From: Gemmatimonadaceae bacterium
Lineage (GTDB): Bacteria > Gemmatimonadota > Gemmatimonadetes > Gemmatimonadales > Gemmatimonadaceae
NCBI GenBank assembly: GCA_025453855.1
Contig: JALOPO010000034.1
Coordinates: 1-10,759, forward strand
Direction: 5' to 3'
DNA length: 10,759 bases
The notes below the pieces were generated by a model. The model had not been told where the DNA came from and searched no databases. It saw only the letters and a list, made by a program, of their open reading frames with translations. Below are positions 1 to 6,112 of the stretch, in pieces (the first letter of the stretch is position 1; every line of letters starts with the position of its first letter). The translations under genes and the position numbers were made by a program.

Positions 1-12
1 ACTGGCGCAGAT

Positions 13-51
13 CCAAAACGAACGCCCTCGTGCACCGAAGTGCACGAGGGC
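13..51 (-). terminator. Intrinsic terminator, distal copy
   Basis: Read on the minus strand, a perfect 12-bp stem (24-35 pairing with 40-51) with a TTCG tetraloop is followed by gttcgttttgg. That is a short T-rich run typical of a Rho-independent terminator. It lies downstream of the truncated tRNA fragment and would act as a backup to the terminator at 86-127. Confidence 0.7.
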
Positions 52-52
52 A

Positions 53-71
53 TGGCGGGGGCGGGATTTGA
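53..71 (-). pseudogene. tRNA-fMet 3'-end fragment (19 nt)
   Basis: These 19 bases match the 3' end of the intact tRNA-fMet gene (129-147) exactly, from the T loop through the acceptor strand to the discriminator A. The match stops inside the T loop, and there are no D arm or anticodon arm sequences next to it. It cannot make a tRNA. It is either a remnant of a former tandem tRNA gene or a displaced tRNA end left by a site-specific recombination event. Confidence 0.85.
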
Positions 72-85
72 CGCCACTGGCGCAG

Positions 86-127
86 ATCCAAAACGAACGC
101 CCCGGTGTGTCAGCGACACACCGGGGC
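86..127 (-). terminator. Intrinsic terminator of tRNA-fMet
   Basis: Two bases after the tRNA 3' end, the minus strand has a perfect 13-bp stem (99-111 pairing with 115-127) with a 3-base loop, followed by gttcgttttggat. The GC-rich stem and T-rich tail fit a Rho-independent terminator for the tRNA transcript, and for readthrough from the upstream ftsB operon. Confidence 0.8.
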
Positions 128-128
128 A

Positions 129-202
<74 letters not shown>

Positions 203-213
203 TCAGGACGGGA

Positions 214-241
214 AGAGTAACCGGTCACGCCCCACGGTCAA
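214..241 (-). promoter_or_regulatory. Sigma-70-type promoter for tRNA-fMet
   Basis: On the minus strand TTGACC (236-241) and TACTCT (214-219) are separated by 16 bases. They match the -35 consensus at 5 of 6 and the TANNNT form of the -10 box. Transcription would start near 207, about five bases before the mature tRNA 5' end. The stretch after the -10 box is GC-rich, as is common for stable-RNA promoters. It sits wholly between the ftsB stop and the tRNA, so the tRNA need not depend on the operon. Confidence 0.6.
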
Positions 242-256
242 GGGGCGCACCTGCGC

Positions 257-610
257 TCACCGCGGCGGGCGAGCGGCGCTGTCGGCCGTCGCCGTGTCGG
301 GCGGGATGAAGCGGTAGAGCAGCTCGCGGTCGCCCTGCACCATCCCGAACTCCTCGCGTGCGATCCGCTCCTGCAGCGCCACGTCGCCCTGCAGCCGCCG
401 CTTGCGCAGCGCCAGCGAGTCGACCACGCCGCGCAGCGAATCGATGTCGCTGCGCGTGCGCGCGATCTGGCGCCGCACCCGCAGCAGGTCGCTCGTGCCG
501 TACTCGCCGCCCTCGACCGCGAAGAGGAGCACCACCGCGGCGAGCGCGAGCTTCGCCACGGTGGCCAGCGGCGAGCGGCGCGCCCCCTCGGTCGTCGTGC
601 CGCGCGCCAC
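257..610 (-). CDS. ftsB: Septum formation initiator protein, FtsB/DivIC family
   Basis: This 117-residue, single-pass protein matches the FtsB/DivIC layout. It has a short basic cytoplasmic N terminus, a hydrophobic segment at about residues 16-34, then a coiled-coil stretch at about 42-85. Next comes the family's conserved end, IAREEFGMVQGDRELLYRF (83-101), and a Pro/Ala-rich tail. FtsB works in the divisome with FtsL and FtsQ, through its extracytoplasmic coiled coil, to control septal peptidoglycan synthesis. The GTG start at 608-610 lies one base from the enolase stop, so translation is probably coupled. No clear Shine-Dalgarno sequence precedes it. The eno-ftsB pairing is a common bacterial arrangement and supports the call. 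FtsB and DivIC cannot be separated from sequence alone. Confidence 0.88.
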   Translation of the reverse strand: MARGTTTEGARRSPLATVAKLALAAVVLLFAVEGGEYGTSDLLRVRRQIARTRSDIDSLRGVVDSLALRKRRLQGDVALQERIAREEFGMVQGDRELLYRFIPPDTATADSAARPPR

Positions 611-611
611 C

Positions 612-1892
612 TCAGAGCCCGTAGATGCCGCCGCCCGGATACTCGGCCATCTCGCCCAGCTCCTCCTCGATGCGCAGCAGCTGGTTGTACTTGGCGATGC
701 GGTCGGTGCGGCTCGCGCTACCCGTCTTGATCTGCCCCGCCCCGGTCCCGACCGCGAGGTCGGCGATGAAGGTGTCCTCCGTCTCGCCCGAGCGATGCGA
801 CACCACGTTGTTGTAGCCCGCGCTGCGCGCCAGCTCCATCGCCTGCATCGTCTCGGTGAGCGTCCCGATCTGGTTCACCTTCACCAGCATCGCGTTGGCC
901 ACGTCCTGTTCGATGCCGCGCGCGAGGATCTCGGGGTTCGTGCAGAAGAGGTCGTCGCCGACCAGCTGCAGCCGCGAGCCAAGCGCCGTGGTGAGCTGCT
1001 TCCAGCCATCCCAGTCGTTCTCGGCCAGCCCGTCCTCGATGCTCACGATCGGGTAGTCGTCGAGCCACCGCGAGTAGAGCTCGATCATCCCCGCCGCGTC
1101 CCGACTCGCCGCGCCGCTCTTGTGGAAGTGGTAGATGCCGTCCTTGAACAGCTCCGAGCTCGCGCAGTCGAGCGCGATCGCGATCTGCTGCCCCGGCGCG
1201 TATCCCGCCTTCTCGATCGCCTCGATCACCACGCGCAGCGCGTCCTCGTCGGTCTTCAGGTCGGGGGCGAAGCCGCCCTCGTCACCCACGCCCGTGGAGA
1301 GCCCGCGCTTCACGAGCACCTTCTTGAGCGCGTGGAAGACCTCCGCCCCCATGCGCAGCGCCTCGCCGAACGACTCGGCGCCGATGGGGACGATCATGTA
1401 CTCCTGGAAGTCGACCGTGTTGGTCGCGTGCGCGCCACCGTTCAGGATGTTCATGAGCGGCACCGGCATGACGCGCGAGAGCGGCCCGCCGAGATAGCGG
1501 TAGAGCGGGAGCGAGAGCTCGTCGGCGGCCGCCCGCGCGGAGGCCAGCGAGACGGCGAGGATCGCGTTCGCGCCGAGGCGCGCCTTGTTCGGCGTCCCGT
1601 CGAGGGCGAGCATCGCGGCGTCGATCCCCATCTGGTCGGCGGCCACCATCCCCGCCAGCGCCGGCGCGATCTCCTCCTCGATCGCCTGCACCGCCTGCAG
1701 CACCCCCTTGCCCAGGTAGCGCGCGCCGTCGCCGTCGCGCAGCTCGACCGCCTCGCGCTCGCCGGTCGAGGCGCCGCTCGGCACCGCCGCGCGGCCGATC
1801 GTTCCGCTCTCGAGCGTCACGTCGCACTCGACGGTGGGATTGCCGCGGCTGTCGAGGATCTCGCGGGCGGTGATGTCAACGATGGTCGGCAT
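612..1892 (-). CDS. eno: Enolase (phosphopyruvate hydratase)
   Basis: Enolase catalyses 2-phosphoglycerate to phosphoenolpyruvate in glycolysis and gluconeogenesis. At 426 residues it is close to the usual bacterial length of about 430. The N-terminal domain has the signature EILDSRGNPT and the mobile loop SGASTG (39-44). In the barrel domain, the general acid is E205 in GVGDEGGFAP and the base is K338 in LVKVNQIGTLTET. Mg ligands are D242, E286 (SIEDGL) and D313 (GDDLFCTN). H366-R367-S368 in SHRSGET and K389 complete the phosphate site. All expected catalytic residues are present. The ATG start gives the standard N terminus, but the sequence upstream (CTGTTCGCCC) has no Shine-Dalgarno motif. 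plsC ends 39 bp upstream and ftsB starts one base after its stop. Confidence 0.98.
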   Translation of the reverse strand: MPTIVDITAREILDSRGNPTVECDVTLESGTIGRAAVPSGASTGEREAVELRDGDGARYLGKGVLQAVQAIEEEIAPALAGMVAADQMGIDAAMLALDGTPNKARLGANAILAVSLASARAAADELSLPLYRYLGGPLSRVMPVPLMNILNGGAHATNTVDFQEYMIVPIGAESFGEALRMGAEVFHALKKVLVKRGLSTGVGDEGGFAPDLKTDEDALRVVIEAIEKAGYAPGQQIAIALDCASSELFKDGIYHFHKSGAASRDAAGMIELYSRWLDDYPIVSIEDGLAENDWDGWKQLTTALGSRLQLVGDDLFCTNPEILARGIEQDVANAMLVKVNQIGTLTETMQAMELARSAGYNNVVSHRSGETEDTFIADLAVGTGAGQIKTGSASRTDRIAKYNQLLRIEEELGEMAEYPGGGIYGL

Positions 1893-1931
1893 GGGCGAAC
1901 AGGGAGTCGGAGAGGGAGGGGTGCGGAACGA

Positions 1932-2726
1932 TCAGGCGCCGCTGAGGGCGGGACGATCGACGGTGATCGGCTCGCCATCGTCGCGCGCGATGGCGTGACG
2001 ACGGTCGCTGGTGACGCCGTACTGCTGCTCGAGCGCATGCGCCATCGCGGACCAGGTGCGGACCATGAGGCGCTCGCGATCGGCGTAGGTGAGGCCGGCG
2101 GTGGGGATCGGCTCGAGGAAGTGCAGGTCGACGGTGCCGGGACGGATCCACCACGATCCCTTCCGCATCACGTCGCGCGTGCCGTGCACGACGACCGGGA
2201 TGATCGGCACCTGGCTCGCGATGGCGAGCACGAACGGCCCCTTCTTGAACGGGCGCAGCGCGTAGTCGTCGCCGCGCGTCCCCTCGGGACAGACGACGAC
2301 GCTCATTCCCGCGCGGATCTGCGCCGCCGCACGCTCGTAGGTGGCGAAGGCCGCCTTGCGATTCTGGCGCTCGATGAAGACGGTGCCCACCGCCTCGGCA
2401 CCGCGCCCGAAGATCGGGATCTTCCGCAGCTCCATCTTGGCCACGAACGACCAGCGCGGGAGGACGCTCGCGATGGTGAAGATGTCGTACCAGCTCACGT
2501 GGTTGGCCACGTAGACGTGCGGTGCCTGCGCCTCGGCGACGTCGAGGCCGTGCACGCGCGTGCGCACCCGGGCGGCGCGCACCAGCAGTCGCGCCCAGAC
2601 ACGCGCCATGCGCTCGTAGATGCTGTCCGCCCCGAGCGGGATGCGGAGGAGCGCGGCCACGATGACGATCCCCGCGGCCGGCGGCGTGACGAGGAGCAGG
2701 GTGAGCGCGACCGCAAGCGTGGTCAT
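1932..2726 (-). CDS. plsC: 1-acyl-sn-glycerol-3-phosphate acyltransferase (PlsC/LPLAT family)
   Basis: This protein would transfer an acyl chain to lysophosphatidic acid to give phosphatidic acid at the inner face of the cytoplasmic membrane. It has 264 residues. A hydrophobic anchor spans about residues 3-27. The four LPLAT blocks follow in order: NHVSWYD with the catalytic H76 and D81, FIERQNR (117-123), CPEGTRG with the substrate-binding EGTR (148-151), and IPVVVHG (176-182). The ATG start overlaps the thiL stop as ATGA, so translation is likely coupled. No strong ribosome site is seen. The C-terminal 30 residues after the acyltransferase domain are polar and have no motif I recognise. A related lysophospholipid or ornithine-lipid acyltransferase role is possible, but PlsC is the simplest call. 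Confidence 0.9.
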   Translation of the reverse strand: MTTLAVALTLLLVTPPAAGIVIVAALLRIPLGADSIYERMARVWARLLVRAARVRTRVHGLDVAEAQAPHVYVANHVSWYDIFTIASVLPRWSFVAKMELRKIPIFGRGAEAVGTVFIERQNRKAAFATYERAAAQIRAGMSVVVCPEGTRGDDYALRPFKKGPFVLAIASQVPIIPVVVHGTRDVMRKGSWWIRPGTVDLHFLEPIPTAGLTYADRERLMVRTWSAMAHALEQQYGVTSDRRHAIARDDGEPITVDRPALSGA

Positions 2727-3667
2727 GAACCGGAAAGGTGGTCGTGCCCGGGAGGGGGGTCAACGCGCACCCCGTCGCGCAGGATGCGCACCGCTGGCCG
2801 TTCGCCCCGTCCCGGCGCTCGCACGCGCCCGATCATCGTGAGCCCGCTCGTGCGTGCGCTCCGCGCCAGGCGATCGAGGCCGGGCGGGCCGGTGACCACC
2901 AGCTCGTACTCCTCGCCGCTGGCGAGCGCCGCCATGGCGTCGGCGCCGTCGCAGCGCGGGATCGCGGCGAGCTCCACGTCGCACACCACGCCGCTGGCGA
3001 CCGCCACGTGCGCGAGGTCGCTGGCCAGGCCATCGGAGAGGTCGATGGCGGCCGTCGCGCCATTGGCGGCGCACCAGGCACCGAGGGTGAGGCGCGCCGC
3101 GGGGCGCGCGAAGCGGGCACGATGCACGGGACGCGGCTCGTGCCCGCCAAGCCAGGCCGCGAGCGCGGCGCCGGGGCCGCCGAGCGCACCGGTGACGTAG
3201 ACGTGATCGCCGGCACGCGCCCCGTCGCGGCGGAGCGGGCGCGTGGCGCGCCCCAGCACCGTGACCGTGAGCATGAGCACGGGGCCGCGTGTCGTGTCAC
3301 CGCCCACGACCACGGTGCGCGCCGCCTCGCACGCCTCGCGCACGCCCTGCATCACGCCATCGAGATCACTGTCCCACGTGGGCGGCGCGGCGATGGCGAC
3401 CAGGATCCCCGTGGCGTCGGCCCCCATGGCGGCGAGGTCGCTGAGTGCGGCCATCGTCGCGCGCCAGCCGATGTCGGCGGGCGAGAGCCACGCGCGGCGG
3501 AAGTGCACCTCCTCGATGCTCGCGTCGGTGCTCGCGACAAGGAACGCATCGCCGAAGGGGAGCACCGCCGCGTCATCGCCGATCTCGTGCGCCGTGCGGC
3601 CGAGCTGCCGGACCCAGCGCGCGATGGCGGCGAACTCGCGACCGGGGCCGAGCGGGAGGTGCGGCAT
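2723..3667 (-). CDS. thiL: Thiamine-monophosphate kinase
   Basis: ThiL phosphorylates thiamine monophosphate with ATP to the active cofactor thiamine diphosphate. The 314-residue product shows the AIRS-superfamily pattern. IGDDAAV (29-35) and STDASIEEVHF (46-56) carry the metal and nucleotide-binding acids. DLAAMGA (77-83) and VVVGGDTTRG (119-128) follow, then the C-terminal domain with IDLSDGLASDLAH (208-220) and SGEEYELVV (250-258). I chose the ATG at 3665-3667 because MPHLPLGPGREF matches a normal ThiL N terminus. The open frame continues to 3751 but that part is arginine-rich and overlaps nnr. The start overlaps the nnr stop by one base (TGATG), and the stop overlaps the plsC start (ATGA). 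No thi biosynthesis genes or TPP riboswitch are nearby. Confidence 0.95.
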   Translation of the reverse strand: MPHLPLGPGREFAAIARWVRQLGRTAHEIGDDAAVLPFGDAFLVASTDASIEEVHFRRAWLSPADIGWRATMAALSDLAAMGADATGILVAIAAPPTWDSDLDGVMQGVREACEAARTVVVGGDTTRGPVLMLTVTVLGRATRPLRRDGARAGDHVYVTGALGGPGAALAAWLGGHEPRPVHRARFARPAARLTLGAWCAANGATAAIDLSDGLASDLAHVAVASGVVCDVELAAIPRCDGADAMAALASGEEYELVVTGPPGLDRLARSARTSGLTMIGRVRAPGRGERPAVRILRDGVRVDPPPGHDHLSGS

Positions 3668-5250
3668 CAGCGCGTCGGCACCGGTGGGAGCGACGCGAGG
3701 AGCGACGCCGCGTGCCACGTGTCGTCGCCGTCGTCGTGCCCGCCGTGCCACGTGTCGCGCGCGAGGTGCGTGAGGAGCGCGTCCATCGTCACGCCGCGCC
3801 AGCTCCCGTTGTGATCCGTCGCGACGTGCGCCGCGGTGCCGTGCGCCCAGGCCGCCACGGCGCCGGCCCGCACGGGATCGAGCCCCTGGGCGAGCAGCGC
3901 GCCGGCGATGCCCGCGAGCACGTCACCGCTGCCGCCCATCGCCAGCGCCTGCGTGCCGTACGGCGCGACGAGGAGCGCGCCAGCGGGTGAGGCGATCACC
4001 GTCGGCACGCCCTTGTAGAGCACCGTGCAGCCAAGTCGTTCGGCGAGTCGCTGCGGGTCGACCCAGCGATCGATGCGCGGCGCGTCGGCGTGCCCCATGA
4101 GGCGCGCGAACTCGCCCGCGTGCGGCGTGCAGAGCGCGGGGCGGCCGCCGAGGAGCGTGGCCAGTTCGTCGGCGCGACCGGCGAAGGCGCTCAACGCACC
4201 ACCGTCGAGGACGATCGGGCCACGATAGGCGGCGAGCTGTCGCGCGACTTCGCCGCGCACCGTGCGCGCGGCGGCGCTCTCGGGCGACGCACCGCCATCG
4301 AGCCCGGGTCCGATGACCATCGCGTGCGGCCAGCCGTCGTCCTCGAGCGGCCAGAGTCCATCGGCGCGCCACGGTTCGACGGTCGCGAACGGGGCCGCGA
4401 CCTGCAGCGGCACGATGCTCGACTCGGCGACGACGCAGCGCACCATGCCGACGCCGCTGGCGTGCGCACCGCGCGCCGCGAGGATCGCCGCACCGGCCAT
4501 CCCCGCCCCGCCCCCGAGGATGCGCAGTCGCCCCCGCACACCCTTGTGGGCGTCGGGGGCGATCGCGGGGAGCTGCGCGAGCGCCCACGGCGTGGTGACG
4601 AGTCGCGGGATCGCCGCGTCGGCGTCGACGAGGCCGATGTCGCAGAGCTCGAGTGCACCGACCAGGTCGCGCCGCACGAGCTGGCCGCGCCGCGCCGCGC
4701 CGAAGGTGATCGTGACGTGCGCGGCGATCGCACCGTGCGACTCGCCGGTGGTGGCATCGAGCCCGCTCGGCACGTCGATGGCGGCGATGCGCGCGCCGGC
4801 CCGTGCAGACGCCGCGAGCATCCGGAGCGACTCGTCGTACGGGGCGCGTGGCGCACCCGCGACGCCGGTGCCGAAGAGCGCATCGACGACGAGAGGTTCG
4901 TCACCGCTCGCGTCGTCGAACGGTCCATCGGCGACTGCCTCGTCACGGGCGCGCTGCGCGTCGGCGGTGCGCGGCGGGAGCGGCGCGTGCACGCGCACCG
5001 TCCACCCGCGCCGCCGCAGCTCGTGCGCGATCACCCAGCCGTCGCCGCCGTTGTTGCCCGGCCCGATGAGGATCGCGGCGCTCGTGGTGGCGTGCCGCTC
5101 CCGCTCGTCGAGGCGGGTGGCGGCCGCCAGCCCGGCGCGCCGCATGAGGGCGTACGAGTCGCCATCGAGCGTGGCGATGGTCGCGGCGTCGAGCGCCGTC
5201 GCCTCGGACGCGGTGACGACGGCGGGCAGCGGGCGGCGATCGCGGGACAT
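3667..5250 (-). CDS. nnr: Bifunctional NAD(P)HX epimerase / ADP-dependent NAD(P)HX dehydratase
   Basis: This enzyme repairs hydrated NADH and NADPH. The N-terminal YjeF_N domain interconverts the R and S forms, and the C-terminal carbohydrate-kinase-like domain dehydrates the S form using ADP. In the 527-residue product the epimerase domain (about 1-215) has GPGNNGGDG (63-71), VVDALFGTG (121-129) and AIDVPSGLDATTGE (157-170). The dehydratase domain (about 235-500) has HKGVRGRLRILGG (235-247), VIGPGLDGG (312-320), TPHAGEFARLMG (375-386), LYKGVPTV (411-418) and GGSGDVLAGIAGA (439-451), with D443 as the catalytic Asp. The ATG at 5248-5250 follows a GGAG six bases upstream. The acidic, His-rich tail after residue 500 repeats DTWH twice. 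The stop overlaps the thiL start. Gene symbols for the fused form vary (nnr, nnrD/nnrE, yjeF). Confidence 0.95.
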   Translation of the reverse strand: MSRDRRPLPAVVTASEATALDAATIATLDGDSYALMRRAGLAAATRLDERERHATTSAAILIGPGNNGGDGWVIAHELRRRGWTVRVHAPLPPRTADAQRARDEAVADGPFDDASGDEPLVVDALFGTGVAGAPRAPYDESLRMLAASARAGARIAAIDVPSGLDATTGESHGAIAAHVTITFGAARRGQLVRRDLVGALELCDIGLVDADAAIPRLVTTPWALAQLPAIAPDAHKGVRGRLRILGGGAGMAGAAILAARGAHASGVGMVRCVVAESSIVPLQVAAPFATVEPWRADGLWPLEDDGWPHAMVIGPGLDGGASPESAAARTVRGEVARQLAAYRGPIVLDGGALSAFAGRADELATLLGGRPALCTPHAGEFARLMGHADAPRIDRWVDPQRLAERLGCTVLYKGVPTVIASPAGALLVAPYGTQALAMGGSGDVLAGIAGALLAQGLDPVRAGAVAAWAHGTAAHVATDHNGSWRGVTMDALLTHLARDTWHGGHDDGDDTWHAASLLASLPPVPTR

Positions 5251-5294
5251 GCGAGGCTCCGGCGGGCGGCGGGACGCGTGAGGGGTCGGCGCGC

Positions 5295-5483
5295 TCAGCG
5301 CGTCGCCGGCGGCTTGCCGTAGCTGATCTCGCCGTTGTCGATGCGGAGCGTGAAGCCGCAGGTGGGGTTCGTGCAGACCCACGCCTTGTACGTGATCGGT
5401 GCACCGTCGCGGCCGTAGTCGCTCAGCGGCAGGAGGGCGCCGATGCTGCAGCGCTGGCAATCGGGGAGCTTGGCGGGGAGCAT
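5295..5483 (-). CDS. Small Cys-rich protein, putative zinc ribbon
   Basis: This 62-residue protein has two cysteine pairs, DCQRC (C9, C12) and VCTNPTCGF (C37, C42), spaced as in a small zinc-binding ribbon. Between them is a stretch (LLPLSDYGRDGAPITYKAW) that would form the intervening strands, and the tail RIDNGEISYGKPPATR is polar. I recognise no named family, so the function is unknown. It lies 43 bp after the Minf_1886-type gene and 44 bp before nnr, in the same direction, which suggests co-transcription. The ATG at 5481-5483 is chosen because the open frame upstream is low-complexity and overlaps the preceding gene. No Shine-Dalgarno motif precedes it. The clustered cysteines argue that it is real despite its size. 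Confidence 0.7.
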   Translation of the reverse strand: MLPAKLPDCQRCSIGALLPLSDYGRDGAPITYKAWVCTNPTCGFTLRIDNGEISYGKPPATR

Positions 5484-5526
5484 GACCCGGGCGGCCGGAG
5501 GGGGGAGGGGCCGGTGGCGGCGCCGG

Positions 5527-5913
5527 TCAGCCCTGCGGGACGCGGCGCCAGGGATAGTCGCGCTCGAACGCCGCCTCGAAGTCGTAGACCGCGTCGAAGT
5601 CGTCGCGTGCGTCGTGCGGCTGCTTGATGAGGAGGCCGAGGTCGACGAGGGCGAAGACGATGTCGCCGAAGTCGCGCGTGCAGGTGAGCCCCCAGTGCTC
5701 GAGCACCTGGCGGGCGAGCACCCCGTAGCGGTCGAGCGCGAGCTCGCGGCAGGCCTCGGCCAGTTCGCGCCCGCTGATGTGACGCCGTTCGGTGAGGCGC
5801 TGCTGGCAGTGCTCGAGGGCGGCGAGCACGAACAGGTATGCGTGCTCCTGGAACCGCGGCTCGATGAGCCGCAGCTGGTCCATGATGCCGTCCCGGAACG
5901 CCAACTCCGCCAC
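5527..5913 (-). CDS. Minf_1886-family conserved protein of unknown function
   Basis: This 128-residue, mostly helical protein resembles the Minf_1886 family as I recall it. Shared blocks are RFQEHAYLFVLAALEH (20-35), HISGRELAEACRELAL (45-60), RYGVLARQVLEHWG (62-75), DFGDIVFALVDLGLL (81-95) and DDFDAVYDFEAAFE (104-117). No catalytic motif, signal peptide or membrane segment is seen. The family is known mainly from Verrucomicrobia, Planctomycetes and related phyla, and no function is established to my knowledge. The start is the GTG at 5911-5913, chosen because AGGAGG lies four bases upstream, the best ribosome site in the window. It is the first gene of the minus-strand stack, and a candidate promoter lies about 50 bp upstream. 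Confidence 0.85.
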   Translation of the reverse strand: MAELAFRDGIMDQLRLIEPRFQEHAYLFVLAALEHCQQRLTERRHISGRELAEACRELALDRYGVLARQVLEHWGLTCTRDFGDIVFALVDLGLLIKQPHDARDDFDAVYDFEAAFERDYPWRRVPQG

Positions 5914-5917
5914 GCCG

Positions 5918-5923
5918 CCTCCT
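5918..5923 (-). promoter_or_regulatory. Strong Shine-Dalgarno site for the Minf_1886-family gene
   Basis: AGGAGG on the minus strand lies four bases before the GTG at 5911-5913 and fixes that start. It stands out because most other starts in this window have no recognisable Shine-Dalgarno sequence. Confidence 0.75.
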
Positions 5924-5965
5924 GAGGGTCACCTCGCGCGGGGTGGGTACCCCGATGCGTGCCTG

Positions 5966-5994
5966 ATGATGGGATGGGCAGGCGTCGGTCACAA
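5966..5994 (-). promoter_or_regulatory. Candidate sigma-70 promoter of the minus-strand operon
   Basis: On the minus strand TTGTGA (5989-5994) and CATCAT (5966-5971) are exactly 17 bases apart, each matching 4 of 6 consensus bases. Transcription would begin near 5959 and give a leader of about 46 nt before the Minf_1886-family gene. The position upstream of the first gene fits. The match quality is moderate, and a palindrome GGGTACCC (5945-5952) lies just inside the predicted leader. Confidence 0.35.
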
Positions 5995-6112
5995 CCACTT
6001 GCGCACCGCGCGTCCGGACGCATGTGGCCGCCGGGTCAAGCCGCGGTGCCGCGGGCGCGGCGGGCGGGCGGCGTCGCCTTGCCCGGACGCGCGCGTCGGT
6101 GAGCGTTGGGGG

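Noticed and set aside
402..3200. Very long plus-strand open frame (932 residues) opposite ftsB, eno, plsC and thiL
   Set aside because: Its product is Arg/Ala/His-rich low-complexity sequence without any domain, and it runs antisense to four genes with full family motifs. It results from high GC and few stop codons.
3668..3751. Longer thiL start 28 codons upstream
   Set aside because: The extra residues are Arg-rich, lie inside the nnr coding end, and are not like any ThiL N terminus.
5999..6026. TTGCGC-N16-CATGTG as a promoter for the acylase
   Set aside because: The -10 match is poor and there is no supporting spacing to the start, so it is indistinguishable from chance in GC-rich DNA.
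6054..6072. G-quadruplex upstream of the acylase (gggcgcggcgggcgggcgg)
   Set aside because: It has only three runs of three G plus one of two. This is common in GC-rich sequence and carries little weight.
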